Assembly: GCA_008360955.1 (NCBI GenBank) | Contig: LUCM01001514.1 | Coordinates: 462,105 to 526,104 of the forward strand | Direction: 5' to 3' | DNA from: Fasciolopsis buskii | Taxonomy: Eukaryota; Platyhelminthes; Trematoda; Plagiorchiida; Fasciolidae | Length of the DNA: 64,000 nucleotides | In this document: piece after piece, positions 1-13,130 of the stretch | Layout of the letters: each line of letters opens with the position of its first letter | How positions within the stretch are numbered: the stretch's first letter is position 1 | The notes under the pieces: model-generated | What the model saw: only the letters and a program-made list of their open reading frames with translations | The model's database searches: none | Told to the model about the DNA's origin: nothing | Program-made: the position numbers and the translations under genes

Positions 1-1055
1 ACCGATACTCCTCTTCGTAGTTGAAAACTCTGACTACATGTAGCCATCTGGATTACATAAAAGTGAATGGATCAGCATCAATTTTTCAGCAAATTTGTAT
101 ATCTGATCCCCGTTTTAAGGACTTGAAATTTTGAACACAATAATGCAAGGGTTACTATTATCTTTTTTGCACAAAACTGAATACGAATAGTTCGCCATCG
201 GAATCATGGTGAAGAATGAAAACAATGAGCAAAATAGAAACAGAGTGTAGAATTCACAACACATGCTAGCTGGTCTATTCCCCATCTCAATATCACCAGC
301 CAGCCATCGGGATCCATGAGTCCTCTGCGAACCTGGTACTACACGACTGCTCAAACCGAAGTTGATGGTTGACTTAGGGGACCCTACCCAGAGTCTTCGA
401 CTAAATGGTCTAATCCACAAGGCCACAGGACGATCTGATGGTCACGTAACCCACTTGGAGCCAATAACTGATTGTTCTGCGTATGCACCCTTCGGATGGG
501 GTTAGACATGCTGGGTGCCCAATACACCCCTCACCACGGACACCGGTGAGCACACAACCGTGTGCTTTGTACGCCGCCGGTGGTTGGTTTGAAATCAGGG
601 TTTAACCAACTCCCCCAAACCGATTATCAATGATGAGTCAACCCGGTGGAGGGCGCCGGGCGTTTGCCTTTGTCCCGACATTTTAGCAGGAACCCCTTCG
701 CCATGAGAAGGCAGTGCACAGGACTTCCTTAGCAGTGGCTATCTGAGACGCCGGTCGCTTAGGTGCATTTCGAGAGGCGCTCAGAGTGAGCAGCCAACTC
801 AGACCCTGAGATACCGACCCCAGACCATGCTGAGACATTTGGAAGATCTCTGTTATCTGGTTGGGAGATGCCTTCAGCACTCTTCACCGGAATATTTTAA
901 GAGCCTTCTTCATTTCACTTCAAATGCCCTCTCACAAGGGGAGGCGTCGCACTTTTCCCAACAGTCCAGAATACCTGGGTTAGGTTCCGTTTGTCATAAA
1001 GAAATGAAGAAGCTTATGTCTGAAAATCACAAGAGTCTCAAACGGCTCTCCGAAG

Positions 1056-1057
<2 letters not shown>
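1..1057. other. No recognised gene
   Basis: I see no coding signal, RNA gene or familiar repeat here. Positions 480-780 are richer in G and C than the flanks and lack long open frames, so they may be an old repeat. The open frame at 827-1177 runs into the TA microsatellite and is not credible as a gene. Confidence 0.4.

Positions 1058-1103
<46 letters not shown>
1058..1103. repeat. (TA)n microsatellite
   Basis: An uninterrupted run of AT dinucleotides, about 46 bases long. It is the longest simple repeat in the window. Confidence 0.95.
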
Positions 1104-1106
<3 letters not shown>

Positions 1107-2428
1107 ACACTGGCAGTAGTTCAATGGCTGTGAAGTTAGTTTATCCTCTCAATCTACTAATTGCGTATGCTGCTTGATACGCGTTTAGATTATCAACTTC
1201 GTTCTAGAACGACGAGTGAGATAATGGGAAAGTACACGAAAAAAGTTTGGCCTGAGCTATATTCATTCCTAAGTTCGGCCATCATTTGGTGACCTCAGAC
1301 CATCGTCTACTAATCTAGCATTGATTTCAGTATCCATGATCGGCGACGGAGTAAATACACATTTTTCGATACTGTGTACCGCAGATTGGCACTTGGTACC
1401 TGAAGTGTATGGTCCATTAACATAACCTCATGACCAAGTACGAATCGCAACAATAGCTGTAATTTTATCCAAGAAGCATGTGTGTATTCTGCGGCTGCTA
1501 AAAAAGCCCTAAAATACTGGATGATCGTCATAGGCTGCCAAAAGACGAAAACCCGTAGTCTCAGACAATACACTTTGTTGACTTAAGTGAAGCTTCCCCG
1601 TTCATCTTTTTATCAAACGCTTTTGAGATCGAAAACGGAGTGAGTGACCCTGAATAATAGAATACTTTGCCTTAGAGATAACCGAATGCCCTGATTCTGT
1701 TGGCCGAAAATGAATAAACATAGATATTGAGTGAATCAATCTCATCTTCTATAAGTCTGCGAAGGACGGTCTCCCAAGATTTTGGTTGCGAGATAGCAAA
1801 AGGGTGTCTACACAGTCGGTGATGAAACACCCACCCTTCAACTGCGCTCCCAAAACCGTTGAAGGCTTCCACTCACAGTTGTTGAGAGATGAACAGAACA
1901 AACTACACTCTCAGAGTGGATAGGCAACTTATAGTCCACTTACTCAGAACAGTTCAGAAAAATGTACTACCTATTTTTTATTTTTATGCAAACAAAACAG
2001 AGTTCGTTTGCACTACGCCACCATATGACGAGAATTTGAAAAGGAGCTCGTGTATGGTTTACTTCTAGTTGATGTCGCCTTGTGAAATTTGAAAAATAAC
2101 CTTGATTCCACGGTTGATAACATCTGGTTTCAGGAAAGAGACCTACTTAGCAAACATATTCACAGCGAAATAACATGTAGCCGGAAGAATATAGCATACC
2201 ATCTTAAAACCAGTATTACATAATGTTCATGTGCCGTTTCATTCTGTTGATCATGCTGCCCAGTAAATATACCGATAACATTAGACCCTATGTAGAGACC
2301 GATGAATAATCAGGATGTCCATCAAGGTTAGTTTCATTACCAAAGGTTTTAATAGTCGCCCAACTGTAGTCCACAATGAAGGAATTCATACATTTTAGTA
2401 GCAGGAGATTGAATGTTTACATGAAATA
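1104..2428. other. No recognised gene
   Basis: Intergenic sequence with short open frames only. Nothing in either strand's translation resembles a family I know. Confidence 0.4.
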
Positions 2429-2643
2429 ATTCACCATGTGATATCATCGCTCAACTCACCATAAAGAAACCATGGAACCACTGTACAACTATTTCATCCT
2501 TGTTAGGAATCATCAGCAGTGCATAACCCAGTTCTGGCGCGGTGGATATGCAATGCTGATGATTCCTAACAAGGATGAAAGAGCTGTACAGTGCTTCCAT
2601 GGTTTCTTTATGGTCAGTTGAGCGATGATATCACAAGGTGAAT
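2429..2643. repeat. Near-perfect palindromic foldback element
   Basis: The left arm (about 2429-2524) and right arm (about 2548-2643) are reverse complements with only a handful of mismatches, separated by a loop of roughly 23 bases. Each arm contains the block TCACC-TGTGATATCA near its outer end, AAACCATGGAA in the middle and TCATCCTTGTTAGGAATCAT near the loop. Related arms occur at 3378-3760, 34480-34565 and 55296-55380, so this is a dispersed family and not a chance hairpin. It has no coding capacity. It may be a MITE or foldback transposon, or two SINE-like tails inserted head to head. The class is inferred; the symmetry is directly visible. Confidence 0.85.
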
Positions 2644-3377
2644 GAAGGAATTACTTAAAAACCACTAACCTAATCGCTCAGCCCTGGTATCGTCTAATTT
2701 TGCCGCATTCGGCTGCCCTCTGTGTGCTTTAACACGCGCACTTTCAGAGCCGCCGAGCAAGAAGAGGACATAGATCTTTGTGTGTGTTTGTACACTAGGG
2801 AATCCACTTCGGATCCATTGTCACTACCGTTCTTCCCTGGTTGCTGACATTTTTTCAGACGGAAAGGTTGCTTCGATGCGTTCTGTAAATTCCATAAGAT
2901 TATAATACCTACTCATAATGAGGCTAGTAACAAAAGCGAGGATTCGGTTTTAGACTGTCGGTTGTAAATTTTCTTGCGCTCGAAACCCGCGTCATACAGT
3001 GTCTAGAACTCTCGTAAGGCTCATTTGGTATTGAATTGTCTAAAACAGCATTTAATAATGGTTTACGGTTGTTTAATCCTAATTTAACAGAAATTCTTGC
3101 GATGAGACACTTGAGGACTAGCTACAGGAGCCAGGTAAGGTGCCTGCAGATTATCGTCAGTTCTCACTTTGTTGGAACCAGTTGCCGGTTATGATGTTGA
3201 AGAGCAGTTGATAATCTATCTCATTGTCTTTATTCTGGCAAATAGAAAACAAGTAAAACCGAAAAATATTCCTTTTTAAAAAAGTAGATTGATAAATTTA
3301 GAGGCGCATCCACCAACAACCCTGTATTTGGCAAAAATTAAACTTAGTAATGTGTAAGCATTGGGAGATTGTTTCCA
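2644..3377. other. No recognised gene
   Basis: Non-coding spacer between the two foldback elements. No open frame of note. Confidence 0.4.
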
Positions 3378-3760
3378 TGAAATTACTCACCGTGTGATAT
3401 CAATTCTCGACTTATTAATAAGAAACCATGGAAGCACTGGGCAGCTGTTTCATTCTTATTAAGAATCACCAGCAGTGCATATCCACCCAGCCCGCAAGGG
3501 AATACGAACTCGCGATGAACAATCTTGAATTGAACCACTTGACCATTACACTACCTTGCAGGTTTTCAACGATCCATTGAACTTCTTCAAGCGATGTTCC
3601 ACATACCCGTTATGGATTTGTATGGCCACGGAGGGTTGGCATGCACCAATAGCTGGGTGTGCAATGCTGATGATTACTAATAAGGATGAAATAGTTGTTC
3701 AGTGTTTCGATGGTTTTCTAATGGTAAGTTGTGCGTTGATATCACATGGTAACATGTTTC
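3378..3760. repeat. Foldback element with a tRNA-like loop
   Basis: The same arm family as 2429-2643, but more diverged and with a larger loop. The left arm is about 3378-3489 and the right arm about 3651-3760. Read on the minus strand, the loop contains a tRNA-like unit of about 66 bases (roughly 3495-3562). It begins GCAAGG and ends CCTTGC, so the ends can pair like an acceptor stem. It has a D-arm-like TAGTGTAATGGTCAAGTGG and a B-box-like GAGTTCGTATTCC. This suggests that a tRNA-derived SINE is the parent of the foldback family. The arm pairing is clear; the tRNA origin is an inference. Confidence 0.65.
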
Positions 3761-3984
3761 TCGAAATTTGGCGTTATTGAAAATATCTCGTTGTGCAACT
3801 GGATGGGTTCTGGTAAGCACTTTAAGATATCCATCTTCGAATGTATGCAGAAAAGGGACCATGGGAACAGCTCATCGTATTGTTCACCTGATCCTCGACG
3901 TTGCTTCACCGCTAGCGTAAAGGTACGAGTGCAAAGTAGGACAATTTGTGAAGCTTCCTTAAGCAACCAGACGGTTCTGTTGTC

Positions 3985-6885
3985 ACCCGGTTCACTACCA
4001 CATCTGATCTATTGTGACTTTATTCGGTTCGCCACTTCAAATCTCAGGATCATGGAGGCCCGCCCATTCTCAAACCAGCCATGATGGTACACGATTGCAT
4101 GAGCACTCGCTCTCATGCTTTCACTGTGCACGCAAAAATTCAATAATTTAAAATTACCTTCACCAACATTCGCGGACTGAACTGCAACGTCAATTCTGTT
4201 CACCAATTTCTACAATCTTCTCTTGCTTTATTTTTGACCGAAAATCAAATCTGCTGTTCACCAGATATCGCATACTTTTAATTTCCCAGTTACACCTTTC
4301 ACTATTCTTTTGTTCCCAAAGCAGGTGTCTGTGCTTTTGCTCACCATTCGGTTGCCGCCTGCCGGGCACCAAATCTCAACTTTTACAGTCACGCATTTCA
4401 ACTCATGTGGCTGAATCTCCGATTCCCTTCCTTCAATCATTACTTCCGTATTTCCTATTGTTCCCAGACAGCGCTGACCCTTCCATTTTTGATTTGTTAT
4501 CTTCAAGCACTAAACATCTGCTAATTGCAGATCCCAGAAATCATGTTACTATCCTGGGGAATGTTAATATTCGCAATTGCAAATGGCTACTACACTCCTC
4601 TGACACTTCGGTCACGTGGCCCGAAGCTGAACAATTCGCTGCGGTCAACAGAATTTCTCATCTAGTTGATCTCACCACATGTATAGCCGATCAAGCTGGC
4701 GACCGTGCTCATTCATTTTATCTTTTCCTCATTTCGGTCCCTTCCCTGTACTCAAATATATATACATTCCTTATGTATGTATATATTCATACTGTATATA
4801 TATATAATACATATAGCAGGATAGAGAATGATGTTCTTTCTGGCTGGTACCTTCCGCCATCCACACTCCTCTAGACAGACATTTTGTTGCTACAACTCAG
4901 GCGACGGGTACATTTTTCCCACCTTCTCAGCCATCTATCTTTGGAGTGACTGTTGTTTTATTCCGGATATTTCCTTTATTCTTTTCCAACATTACTGATA
5001 CTGTTCTTCAAGGCATGAATCTTTTTATTTCACACTTTTCCAAACCATGCAAACCCGAATCCCCCGAGTGGTTTAACTACGCTTGAAGCACTGGCACCAT
5101 TCGCCCACTCCCGCCTCCCACCACCGGTTCATGCAAGATAGGAACAAGAGTTCAGCAATCATACAAAGAAGCACAGGGCGCTTCGCCCGATGCAAGGCGG
5201 AAGACCTACTCTCACCCGCAGCCCGCAGTCAAACATTTCGGTCCCTTGCAAATACTGTCGCTCGCAGTTTCTGTCCTTCCGATTCCCCTCCCATATGTAA
5301 TTCCTCTGGTGAACTTGGTTGTAAACCACACTAGGAAGTTGGTGTTTTTGCGTCCCGGTCTCACTTTACTCAGTTGTTCGGCACCTCCGGTTTCCTCCTC
5401 TCCCACTGTCCTTCTTTTCCTACTCATCGTTAGAAAAAAGAAGACTCACCAATCACTGCGTTCTCTGAACGTCTCCAACGCACTCCATTCCCACCCATCA
5501 GCTATAAATCATCCCTATTTTACGTCTCTTGTTCTGACTTTCTATCAAACGTTCTCCACTTTCAAGCCCTTGGAAACGCCGTGGGTTCCTATATTTCTAA
5601 ACGTGATGATTTTACTGAGTCTAACAGCTACTGCTTTCGTTTCTCAATCTCGAAAGACTCTAAAGAGAACGCTAACATCGTTTCCGATCTCGCCGTTCAA
5701 CGGGTGATCGACTAGCCCTCCATCCACACTCCCCTTCAGTCGTCAACCAGGGAGAAACACCTAGTTTCGTTCGACATTTCTACGGCTTCCGACCGATTTT
5801 GGCAAGAAAATTTTCTAGGGAAAGTTCCCACGTTCGGATTCTCCCCGTCTTTCGTATCGTCGACATCAACTTCCTCTGTAAGAGAACCATCTCCGTCCAA
5901 GTTGACGGGGTCCTGTTCCAGCCATTTCCTGTAGATGCTGGCGTTCCCCAAGGTTCAGCGTTTGCGTCCACCCAATCTTTTTGTTCATTAATGCCCTTCT
6001 GCCCACTGGCTCCGATCTAGTCCATTATTTGCCGATGAGGCCTCCTCATTGTTTTCTTTCTTACCGCACTCCTTACCATGCAAACACTAGTGTCTTTAGG
6101 CTTCGATCCGGAACACTGTCTCCTGGGGCCTCAACAATCATGTGACAGTCAGTGCTTTCAAAATCACTTTGCTTTCAATTTTCCTAAAGCGACATTTTTC
6201 TCCCCATATCTGTCCTTTGACTCGTCTATTCTGAGTTCCACAGACTGTCTCTCCCTGGATTATCCTTAAGTTCTTCATTATATTGGTCTCTCTTCATATC
6301 TGAACTTGTTTCTCGAGCTACCAGCAAAGTTGGTTTTCTGTTCCGCATCAGGTGTATCATTGACCCAGCTCATTTTCTTTTATTGCACAGTTAAATTCGC
6401 CCCACACTTGAATACCGCAGTCACATTTGGGGTCGGCTTCCCTTTTTTATCGGCTTCAGCAAAAGACCATCCGGATGGCCAGCGATCCTTCATTAACATC
6501 TACTTTGCAGTTACTAGCCCGTCGTCGGGTAGTCGCCTCGCTGTCCCTTTTCTACAGTCGTTAATTTGGTTTTGTTTTCTTGTGCTTGCTTCAGCAGTTC
6601 CTCTTCCTATAATCTTTCGTTCTTCTCGTGTACAAGCAGCTAGTTTCTGTTGTTCTGTTTCGCACTTCTTTCTTTCAGTGCTTTTTTCCTGGGTCCTAAA
6701 CTGTGGAACACCCTTCCATTTCCTTCATTTCCATGCACTCACGGTCTGTCCCTCTTCAAAAACAAAGCCAGTTAACTAATTCTTGCGTGAATGTTCCCTT
6801 GCCTTTTCCCCATTATCGTGTCTTCAGACGATGGAGCTTACCCCTTACACTGTATCTGTTTATGTAAACAATAAAACATTTAGAA
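3985..6885 (+). pseudogene. Jockey/CR1-like non-LTR retrotransposon, decayed
   Basis: Pieces of a retrotransposon polyprotein appear in order on the plus strand, in shifting frames. An endonuclease start (TFTNIRGLNCNVNSVHQFLQ, about 4155) is followed by an endonuclease core at 4530-4730 that reads TILGNVNIRNCKWLLHSS and VDLTTCIADQAGDRAHSFYL, where intact relatives have LGDFNAHH. Linker and early reverse transcriptase lie at 5080-5760. FLCKRTISVQVDG and GVPQGS (5940-5957) precede a catalytic box reading FADE at 6028-6039, where FADD is expected. The C-terminal part is near 6560-6780 and an AATAAA lies at about 6870. Stops and frameshifts are frequent and both active sites are altered, so the copy is dead. 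A second copy lies at 48085-50780 and an inverted 5' piece at 22090-22380. Family placement is from memory of fluke Jockey/CR1 proteins. Confidence 0.85.
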
Positions 6886-8943
6886 TGCTCTCATTAAAAT
6901 CTCAATTAATTCACTAGTAGTGTCAATAAATAACAAATTCATTTAAGAATCACACAGTAATTTGCTGGAGGTTTATCGTCGGTCCGGCAAGGCTAACACC
7001 CAAAAAGAGGACACGATCCGATGGCATGGATTTTGTTGTCAGTGCCTTGCGCAACTGCATGTAAAATGCGCTGCCGGTAACAAAAACGTAAAATTTTCAT
7101 TGTGTTGGGTGTTGAATATTTCATAGAGCCTAACCTAGTAAGTTACTTTGCCGGTAACAAAAGAATACCCGAGTGGTTAGGCTGACCTTGAATAGGAGAG
7201 CAAACGCTCAAAACATTTGGATATATTTGGTCGGAACCACCACGAGCAGGTAGATGGCACAAATCATCTTCCGGTAAGGAGTAAGCAGTTCTATTAGCTG
7301 AACTCTCATGAAGGAAGAAAACTTGTTGACTGAAATTTATCAATGCTTCACAGCTCTGGAAACAAAGCAACGTCCAGTCTTGCCAAAACGTCATTGTTAT
7401 GAAGCACAACGACGTCCTCAGAAGGACTGGTGTTTTGGGGACATTTCCTAAGCAAAATCAACAAACTGTGCCCTTAAGGTAGTTGATACTCGGAAGCGAG
7501 TTAATTCCCATTCATGTTCAACTTTTGATTAGTGCCGAGTTTCTAACCTCCAAGAATTGTTTATCACGGTGATCCAGTTATCATTAAAAGGATGATGGTT
7601 TAGGAGAAAATCCGTACTTGTGATGAATCAGCTGCAATTATGTGTATGATGTGTTCCATTGATAATACACTGCTTCATTTAGTTCAGCCAATACCTTCAT
7701 GCAGTGAACTAGTGATTTAAAGGCGAGGGGTGGGCATAATATATGTACCAACAAGGAAGGAAAAACTTCATTGTAGTAATTTGGTAAAGTTGTCCATTTG
7801 AGTAAGACACCGGTTTCGATCGACCCTGACTTGCTTTCACTCACTTTTTGGTGTATTTTTAGGCTGAAATGTGGCGCTTTCGGCTACTGGATGACGCGTT
7901 ATCAACAAGATTATAATTGAGTGGTATTAAGTAATAGAGTTATAATCCATTGGCCAGGAACTGACAAACAGGATTCTCTGAAAGTTTCCAAACTAGAATG
8001 AGTTAGAAAAGCATCGATCCTAGTTTTCACATTACAAACAATCTGTCGGACTACTTCCTTATTGTACTCAGAGGAAGCAGCGGAAAAATGTAAGTAGATA
8101 AACTATCTTCATTTGAAATTGCGTGCCGTTGACCAGCCGAGCACTCGTTTATTAACGAAAGAATAGCAAGCAAACTGTCACTATCAACTCTCATTTTGTA
8201 CACCGATATATCTGAATAATCACATGTTGGGACGGCTAATCTTGTCATCACTGATCTCCATTCGTGTAAATATTACTGCATAGTTGTGACTTATGCCACA
8301 CTGGAAAAGTGGTGAGTAGGAATCGGAGGACAAAAAAGTCCAGCGTTTGTGGCCCGTGAGTGTAATTGGGGTGTTGAGTAAGAAATCGACTTAGGTTACT
8401 AAAGTCCTTCATGTTTGCCTTCCTCGACCTTTATTTGTATTATTGTCTACCTAATGATTCAACGTCAGACGTGTGTAATTGCACACTAGCAAATGTCTAA
8501 GACTGCAATTGTTTGTTATACTACGTAATTTGCAGTGTTTGCCATGCCACTAGCATCTGCGGGTAAACTACTAGGGCTTAATTGCATCCATAAACATCAC
8601 CGCATGTGGTTGAATCATGAATTAGCAATGGACGGACAATCGGGAATAGCGGCCCAGTTGAATTATCCAGGTCGTATCATCAGTACAACTGACGCTTCCC
8701 CTTGCCTAAATCACGAAGTGTCTGAAGACGAATTTCGAAGTTCGAATCCAGCCACCATCAAAGAAGCCACCATTCGAAGGTCCCAGAAATATAAATTCTG
8801 ACTCTACATCTGTCCATAAGTCCAGAGTTTGCAGTGTAATCACCAACTTTACCCAAGCATCAACGCACTTTACCTCGCACAACGCAGGTGACACCATAAC
8901 ACTGCGGACGTGCGAGTGACACCTGCGGGCGACAGTTATGGGC

Positions 8944-8977
<34 letters not shown>

Positions 8978-11289
8978 TTGACTCTGGATATTGTGTCTTG
9001 TAAAACGCACAGAGGTTAATCAGTTGTAAAACAGTGGAAACATGCTTATCTGTGACAATCCGCCCTAGCGTATAAATCACGTGTTTGGCCTGACCTTGAT
9101 TTCCAAGATTCACCAGATTCCTCTCGGTCACGTAACTACCCTTCTGTTTTACCTCCGAAGGTCGTCCTGCGCTAACGTGAAAATTCGTAGGTTAGCCATG
9201 GTTTGGATTTCCGAAGTTCAGTTTACCCCAAGGAGTGAGATAACCCTGGCTAGCCGATCACCGCAACCCAGATGCTAGCTGCACAGATTTCGAGGAACGG
9301 CACAGTCAACTTCTGAGCACGTCATCCGCTTGATAATAATCACGGTTTCTGTAATGACGTGTTCGTGACCAACCGCGTGACTGCATAGTGTAAGCGCACA
9401 TGCACGTGATTGGCGTTGGTCAGCCATAAACATTCTGAACTGAGTGGAGCTGGTGCGTCAGTCTAGATCTCAAGTCTGTGTGTGCGCTGCCCTGGGGATC
9501 ATCGTTCGATCAGTGAGGGGATCGAGCGCTCTGGCCAGGGTACTGGCAAGGTCGCACCGTTTTACCCGCCATAGCGTACTACAGACTATTTGAATTGCGA
9601 GACGCATGCATTTCTCGCTATCTGAGCCTTCTGTCCGTCCTATTCAGATTGAGCAAGGGGACTAACTGTTTCATATTTGTATTGCGTATTTTATTGTGTT
9701 CATATTACAGTACACTTGTCCATCCTATTCCTATTTGTCTTATGGCCGTGGTTTTCCCGTCGCTCTCTAAACGCTTCGGATAAGCATTTACACCCAAAAT
9801 AACATTTTAAAAGCTACTTAGTTCGCTTTTGTTAGATAATAACAGACGTAGTATGCAGAAATTGTCCAAGTAGATGATCTGTGGCTTGATATTGGACAAT
9901 CATTTTAAAATGTAAAGTCATGCCAACTGTTCCGTACGTTCCGCGCTTTCAGTGTGATCCACTCAACATCCTTAATGAAGTAAAGTGTCCTTTAGCCTGA
10001 AGTGCAGACATTTCCTTTTTTGGACTTTTTTCTTTAAACTATTTATATTGTTGCGTCTGGCTGTGTTTAGCGTTGGATATCCACCCAAATGGATGCATGA
10101 AACAGTTAAATGATCTGACCATTATTGCGAACTCGGTGGTCAGTTTGGTTGGTGGATGTTGAGAAGATGAATAAAGTCTCACTATGAGTGAGATCAGACC
10201 ATATTCGTTCAGTTACTATGTTGAATCACATGAGCTGCAGACAGCTCACAATACGACATTTCATTCTACCGGCGGCAATCCATCGGTTATAGTTATCATC
10301 GGGCGTAAGCACTACCGACTTCAAGAAGCAGCAGACTACACCATTTGGGTCGTCTAAGAGGTCATGGGCTCGAAAATAAGAAGTCTAACTGTCCCGACAT
10401 CGGTAATAACAGTTCTGGGAAGTGGATCGCACTTGTTTTGGTCTTCACAGCGAACTCGGAGTTGATCGTTTTTCTCATATTTACGTCTCATCAGGCTCTG
10501 CGTGATACAGTCTGCTCTATCGAGGAATGTTAAACCCAGCGAAACTAATTACGTTAACGGATTTGGCCGCAGATTTCATAGTGAGCTGAGAGCATCCTTA
10601 GAAAATTCAAATGAAGCAAACTTTTCCAACCCCTTGTATTTTCGTAATTCATACACTTTTCCTTCAGCAAAGAACTCCATTTCCTCCAGTTGCTAAATCA
10701 GTTTATTTTAAACTCGTGCTACCACGTTTTCTGGGTCTTCGTCCGCTGTTTTTGACCTCGCTAGCAACTTGTTCACAAAGTAGCACAAAAAAGCAAGCTT
10801 GTAGATTAGTACCAATCTCTTTTGAAGTTGATACTTCAAATTATAGGTGTGAATTCGCCAGAGCGTTTACAATGAGCGTCGGAGACTGGCTGTTATGAGA
10901 AGTACAGTCCGAAGGGTGAATGCGCTGCAACGAAAAGAAGTAAGTATCGTCAAGCAGTTAATGTTGGTTGCTTTTAATTGTTTGCTTGAGGCCCTGTTAA
11001 TAGATCGCTTCATTATCCCACTAGGCCGTTCTACATTGCGAATTCAAATTTACTGGAAGTTTCGACTGGACTGAAGAAAGGGCTATGTGATGGTCGGTAC
11101 CGAATCAAATGTGCAATCGGTCGAATAACCCGATGAATACGTCTCTGAATCCGTATATTATTAAAAATGAAGAACAATTCACAGTTTGACTGGTCTGTCG
11201 GAGCAAATTACTCGAAATTTTTCAAAAAAACCGCTGAAATGTGCTTAAGTCAAGCGGAGAAGTCAGTTACATTTCATGATTCGAAGTAA
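6886..11289. other. No recognised gene; scattered simple repeats
   Basis: About 4.4 kb without a credible gene. A perfect B-box-like AGTTCGAATCC near 8740 on the plus strand suggests a degraded tRNA-derived repeat, but I cannot delimit it. A GC-rich patch at 9320-9560 looks unlike its surroundings and may be part of an old repeat. Confidence 0.4.
8946..8976. repeat. (GT)n microsatellite
   Basis: A run of about 15 TG dinucleotides, directly visible. Confidence 0.95.
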
Positions 11290-13130
11290 CCAGATCAAGA
11301 CGTTTGAGTTAGTTCTGTTACTAGCATATTCTGACTGCATGCAGAGTGGCACCACATTTCACCTTCCATATTAAATCCAGCACGAAATATTCCCATACTA
11401 TTCTCTATCCACCACTGCTCCCGGCCATTTCTCAGACTATTGGTCAGTTGACATCTCAGGGATCTACGCGACTCAATGAATGTTGCATCCAAAAGGACGG
11501 ATCTGCTAGCATCTAATAGAATAACTAAAGTCGAGGTTATATATCCTTTCTTAGGTTTATATCGCAAACAGTCCCCGGTGGCAGATTCCACCGACTGCAG
11601 GTCTTCTTTCCTCTGTTCCCAGTGTTTGTTCAGATTTTGGATATTTCGTTGAGACCACGACCGCATCGGAAGCTCCGACTGGGAACGAAGCAGGCGATTA
11701 TCGTCTAGAATCAGCTGTGGTGGTGGATAAGTGGTGCTTGTGTTAATATAACAAAAGGTTATGCGCAAACAAAAGCGAGCTCAGACCAAGGCATTGTCCC
11801 GGTCCACAGGCGTGGACCAGAATGATCGGCAATTCTCAAACGATCCACATCTCTAGTGGCCGATTGCAGTGTGATCGATCAGAGCCCACAGTTCTGAAGG
11901 GGGAGGGGGTGCCACGTAAGCCGATGTCGCTACCTATGGGGAAAATTGGTGTCCGCCAGAAACAGCTTGTGGTCAGAGTAAACTTGGATTGGATTGGGAC
12001 AGAAAATCAATCTCGGATGCGCCATTCCGCCTCCGCTAAGTATCCAATTTGGGCGACCGCTGATCGCACACTTCGGATTAACCGAGATAACTCTAGGCAG
12101 AACTCGTCTTTCAGCTCAGAAGGGCTGGAATCAGTGGGTGCATACACAAATACGACGAACAAACAAGAACGCATCAGTTGGCTGTCACTGACCGAGTTTA
12201 CATAAACGGTTGTTGACTGGAATCCAGTCTAATAGTGCACTTTACGCTTGCATGGTAAGAGCGATCCCAACGATTGACCAAGGTTGCTCGAATCTGGATC
12301 ACCGGACACTCCGAGAATGAGGTTGCATTTGGGCTGTTGTGAGTGATCACGGCAGTGGGATCCTGTATGTGCGCTTCGGAAACAGCATATATCTATTTTA
12401 AATTTTCTAGGGTCCCAGCTGGGACAACCTGTTTTCCCATTTGGGCCAGTTCGAGGCAAGTTAAGTGGATACCTAGGATTAATTAATGCTTGCAAAATAT
12501 TTCCACCCCTTCCTATAATGCTGCCATCAAACAAATCCATCGACCTGCAACTCTTTGTGATAGGTTGTGTGGTCTCGGAATGGGAACAACTGGTCTTAGA
12601 AGTGTTCCATATATAAAGGTCGATGGAAAAAGTTGACCTGTCAACACTTCGCAGCTGCCCAACCCACAGAACGGGTCTACTTCGGGAACCCGAACCTGAG
12701 TGTTTGACCCAAATGTTTTGCGTGCAAGCCTTTGGTCGTCAGCCCAGCACACGGACTGGGAACAGGCCTATTATTATCACAGCCCCTCTGTCTGAAGCAT
12801 TTGGTGGTGCGGTCCTGGTTGCACTACTCATTGACCGATACTGTATAGAATTCATCATGTTTTAGTGCTATTCATTAAGGATTTGGTGAATATTTCTAGG
12901 GTGTCCAGCTGGTGAGCAGGAGAACGGCAAGCGTTCTCAACCAAAGTCCTTCGATCTAACATGAACTTGTCCGCAAGAAGGCGAGGATTAGCTGAGTAGA
13001 ATCTCATTCACTTTGATCAGTTATTCTTCCACTAAGTTTTCCGACTGAGTTGCCAGCTCAGACCAAGCCCCAACCTGGAAGACTATGAAACTACTTTGTC
13101 AGGCTCTACCCGTTTGCCTTCCACGTCAAG
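11290..13130 (-). pseudogene. RTE-type retrotransposon, 5' half (endonuclease and linker)
   Basis: The minus-strand translation, reading from 13130 down, gives an N-terminal segment with LPRTGPNGKTG, then RKFKIDICC and VSGDPDS (about 12290-12440). It continues with the endonuclease segment VYAPTDSSPSEL-KDEF-LELSRLIRSVRS (about 12010-12160) and then GYLAEAEWRI. The linker QWWIENSMGIFRAG lies at about 11360-11430. These are characteristic of the RTE endonuclease as I remember it from flukes. The frames shift several times and no reverse transcriptase follows below 11290, so the copy is broken and 3'-truncated. The 12900-13130 stretch, with CCGACTGAG-TGCCA-CTCAG, resembles 28500-28690, the 5' end of the RTE copy at 25199. 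That supports this as the element's 5' boundary region. Confidence 0.75.

Noticed and set aside
827..1177. A 116-codon plus-strand open frame.
   Set aside because: It is kept open by the TA microsatellite, which encodes a tyrosine-isoleucine run.
8706..9131. A 141-codon minus-strand open frame with a His-Thr repeat.
   Set aside because: The repeat is the GT microsatellite read on the other strand; the rest resembles nothing.
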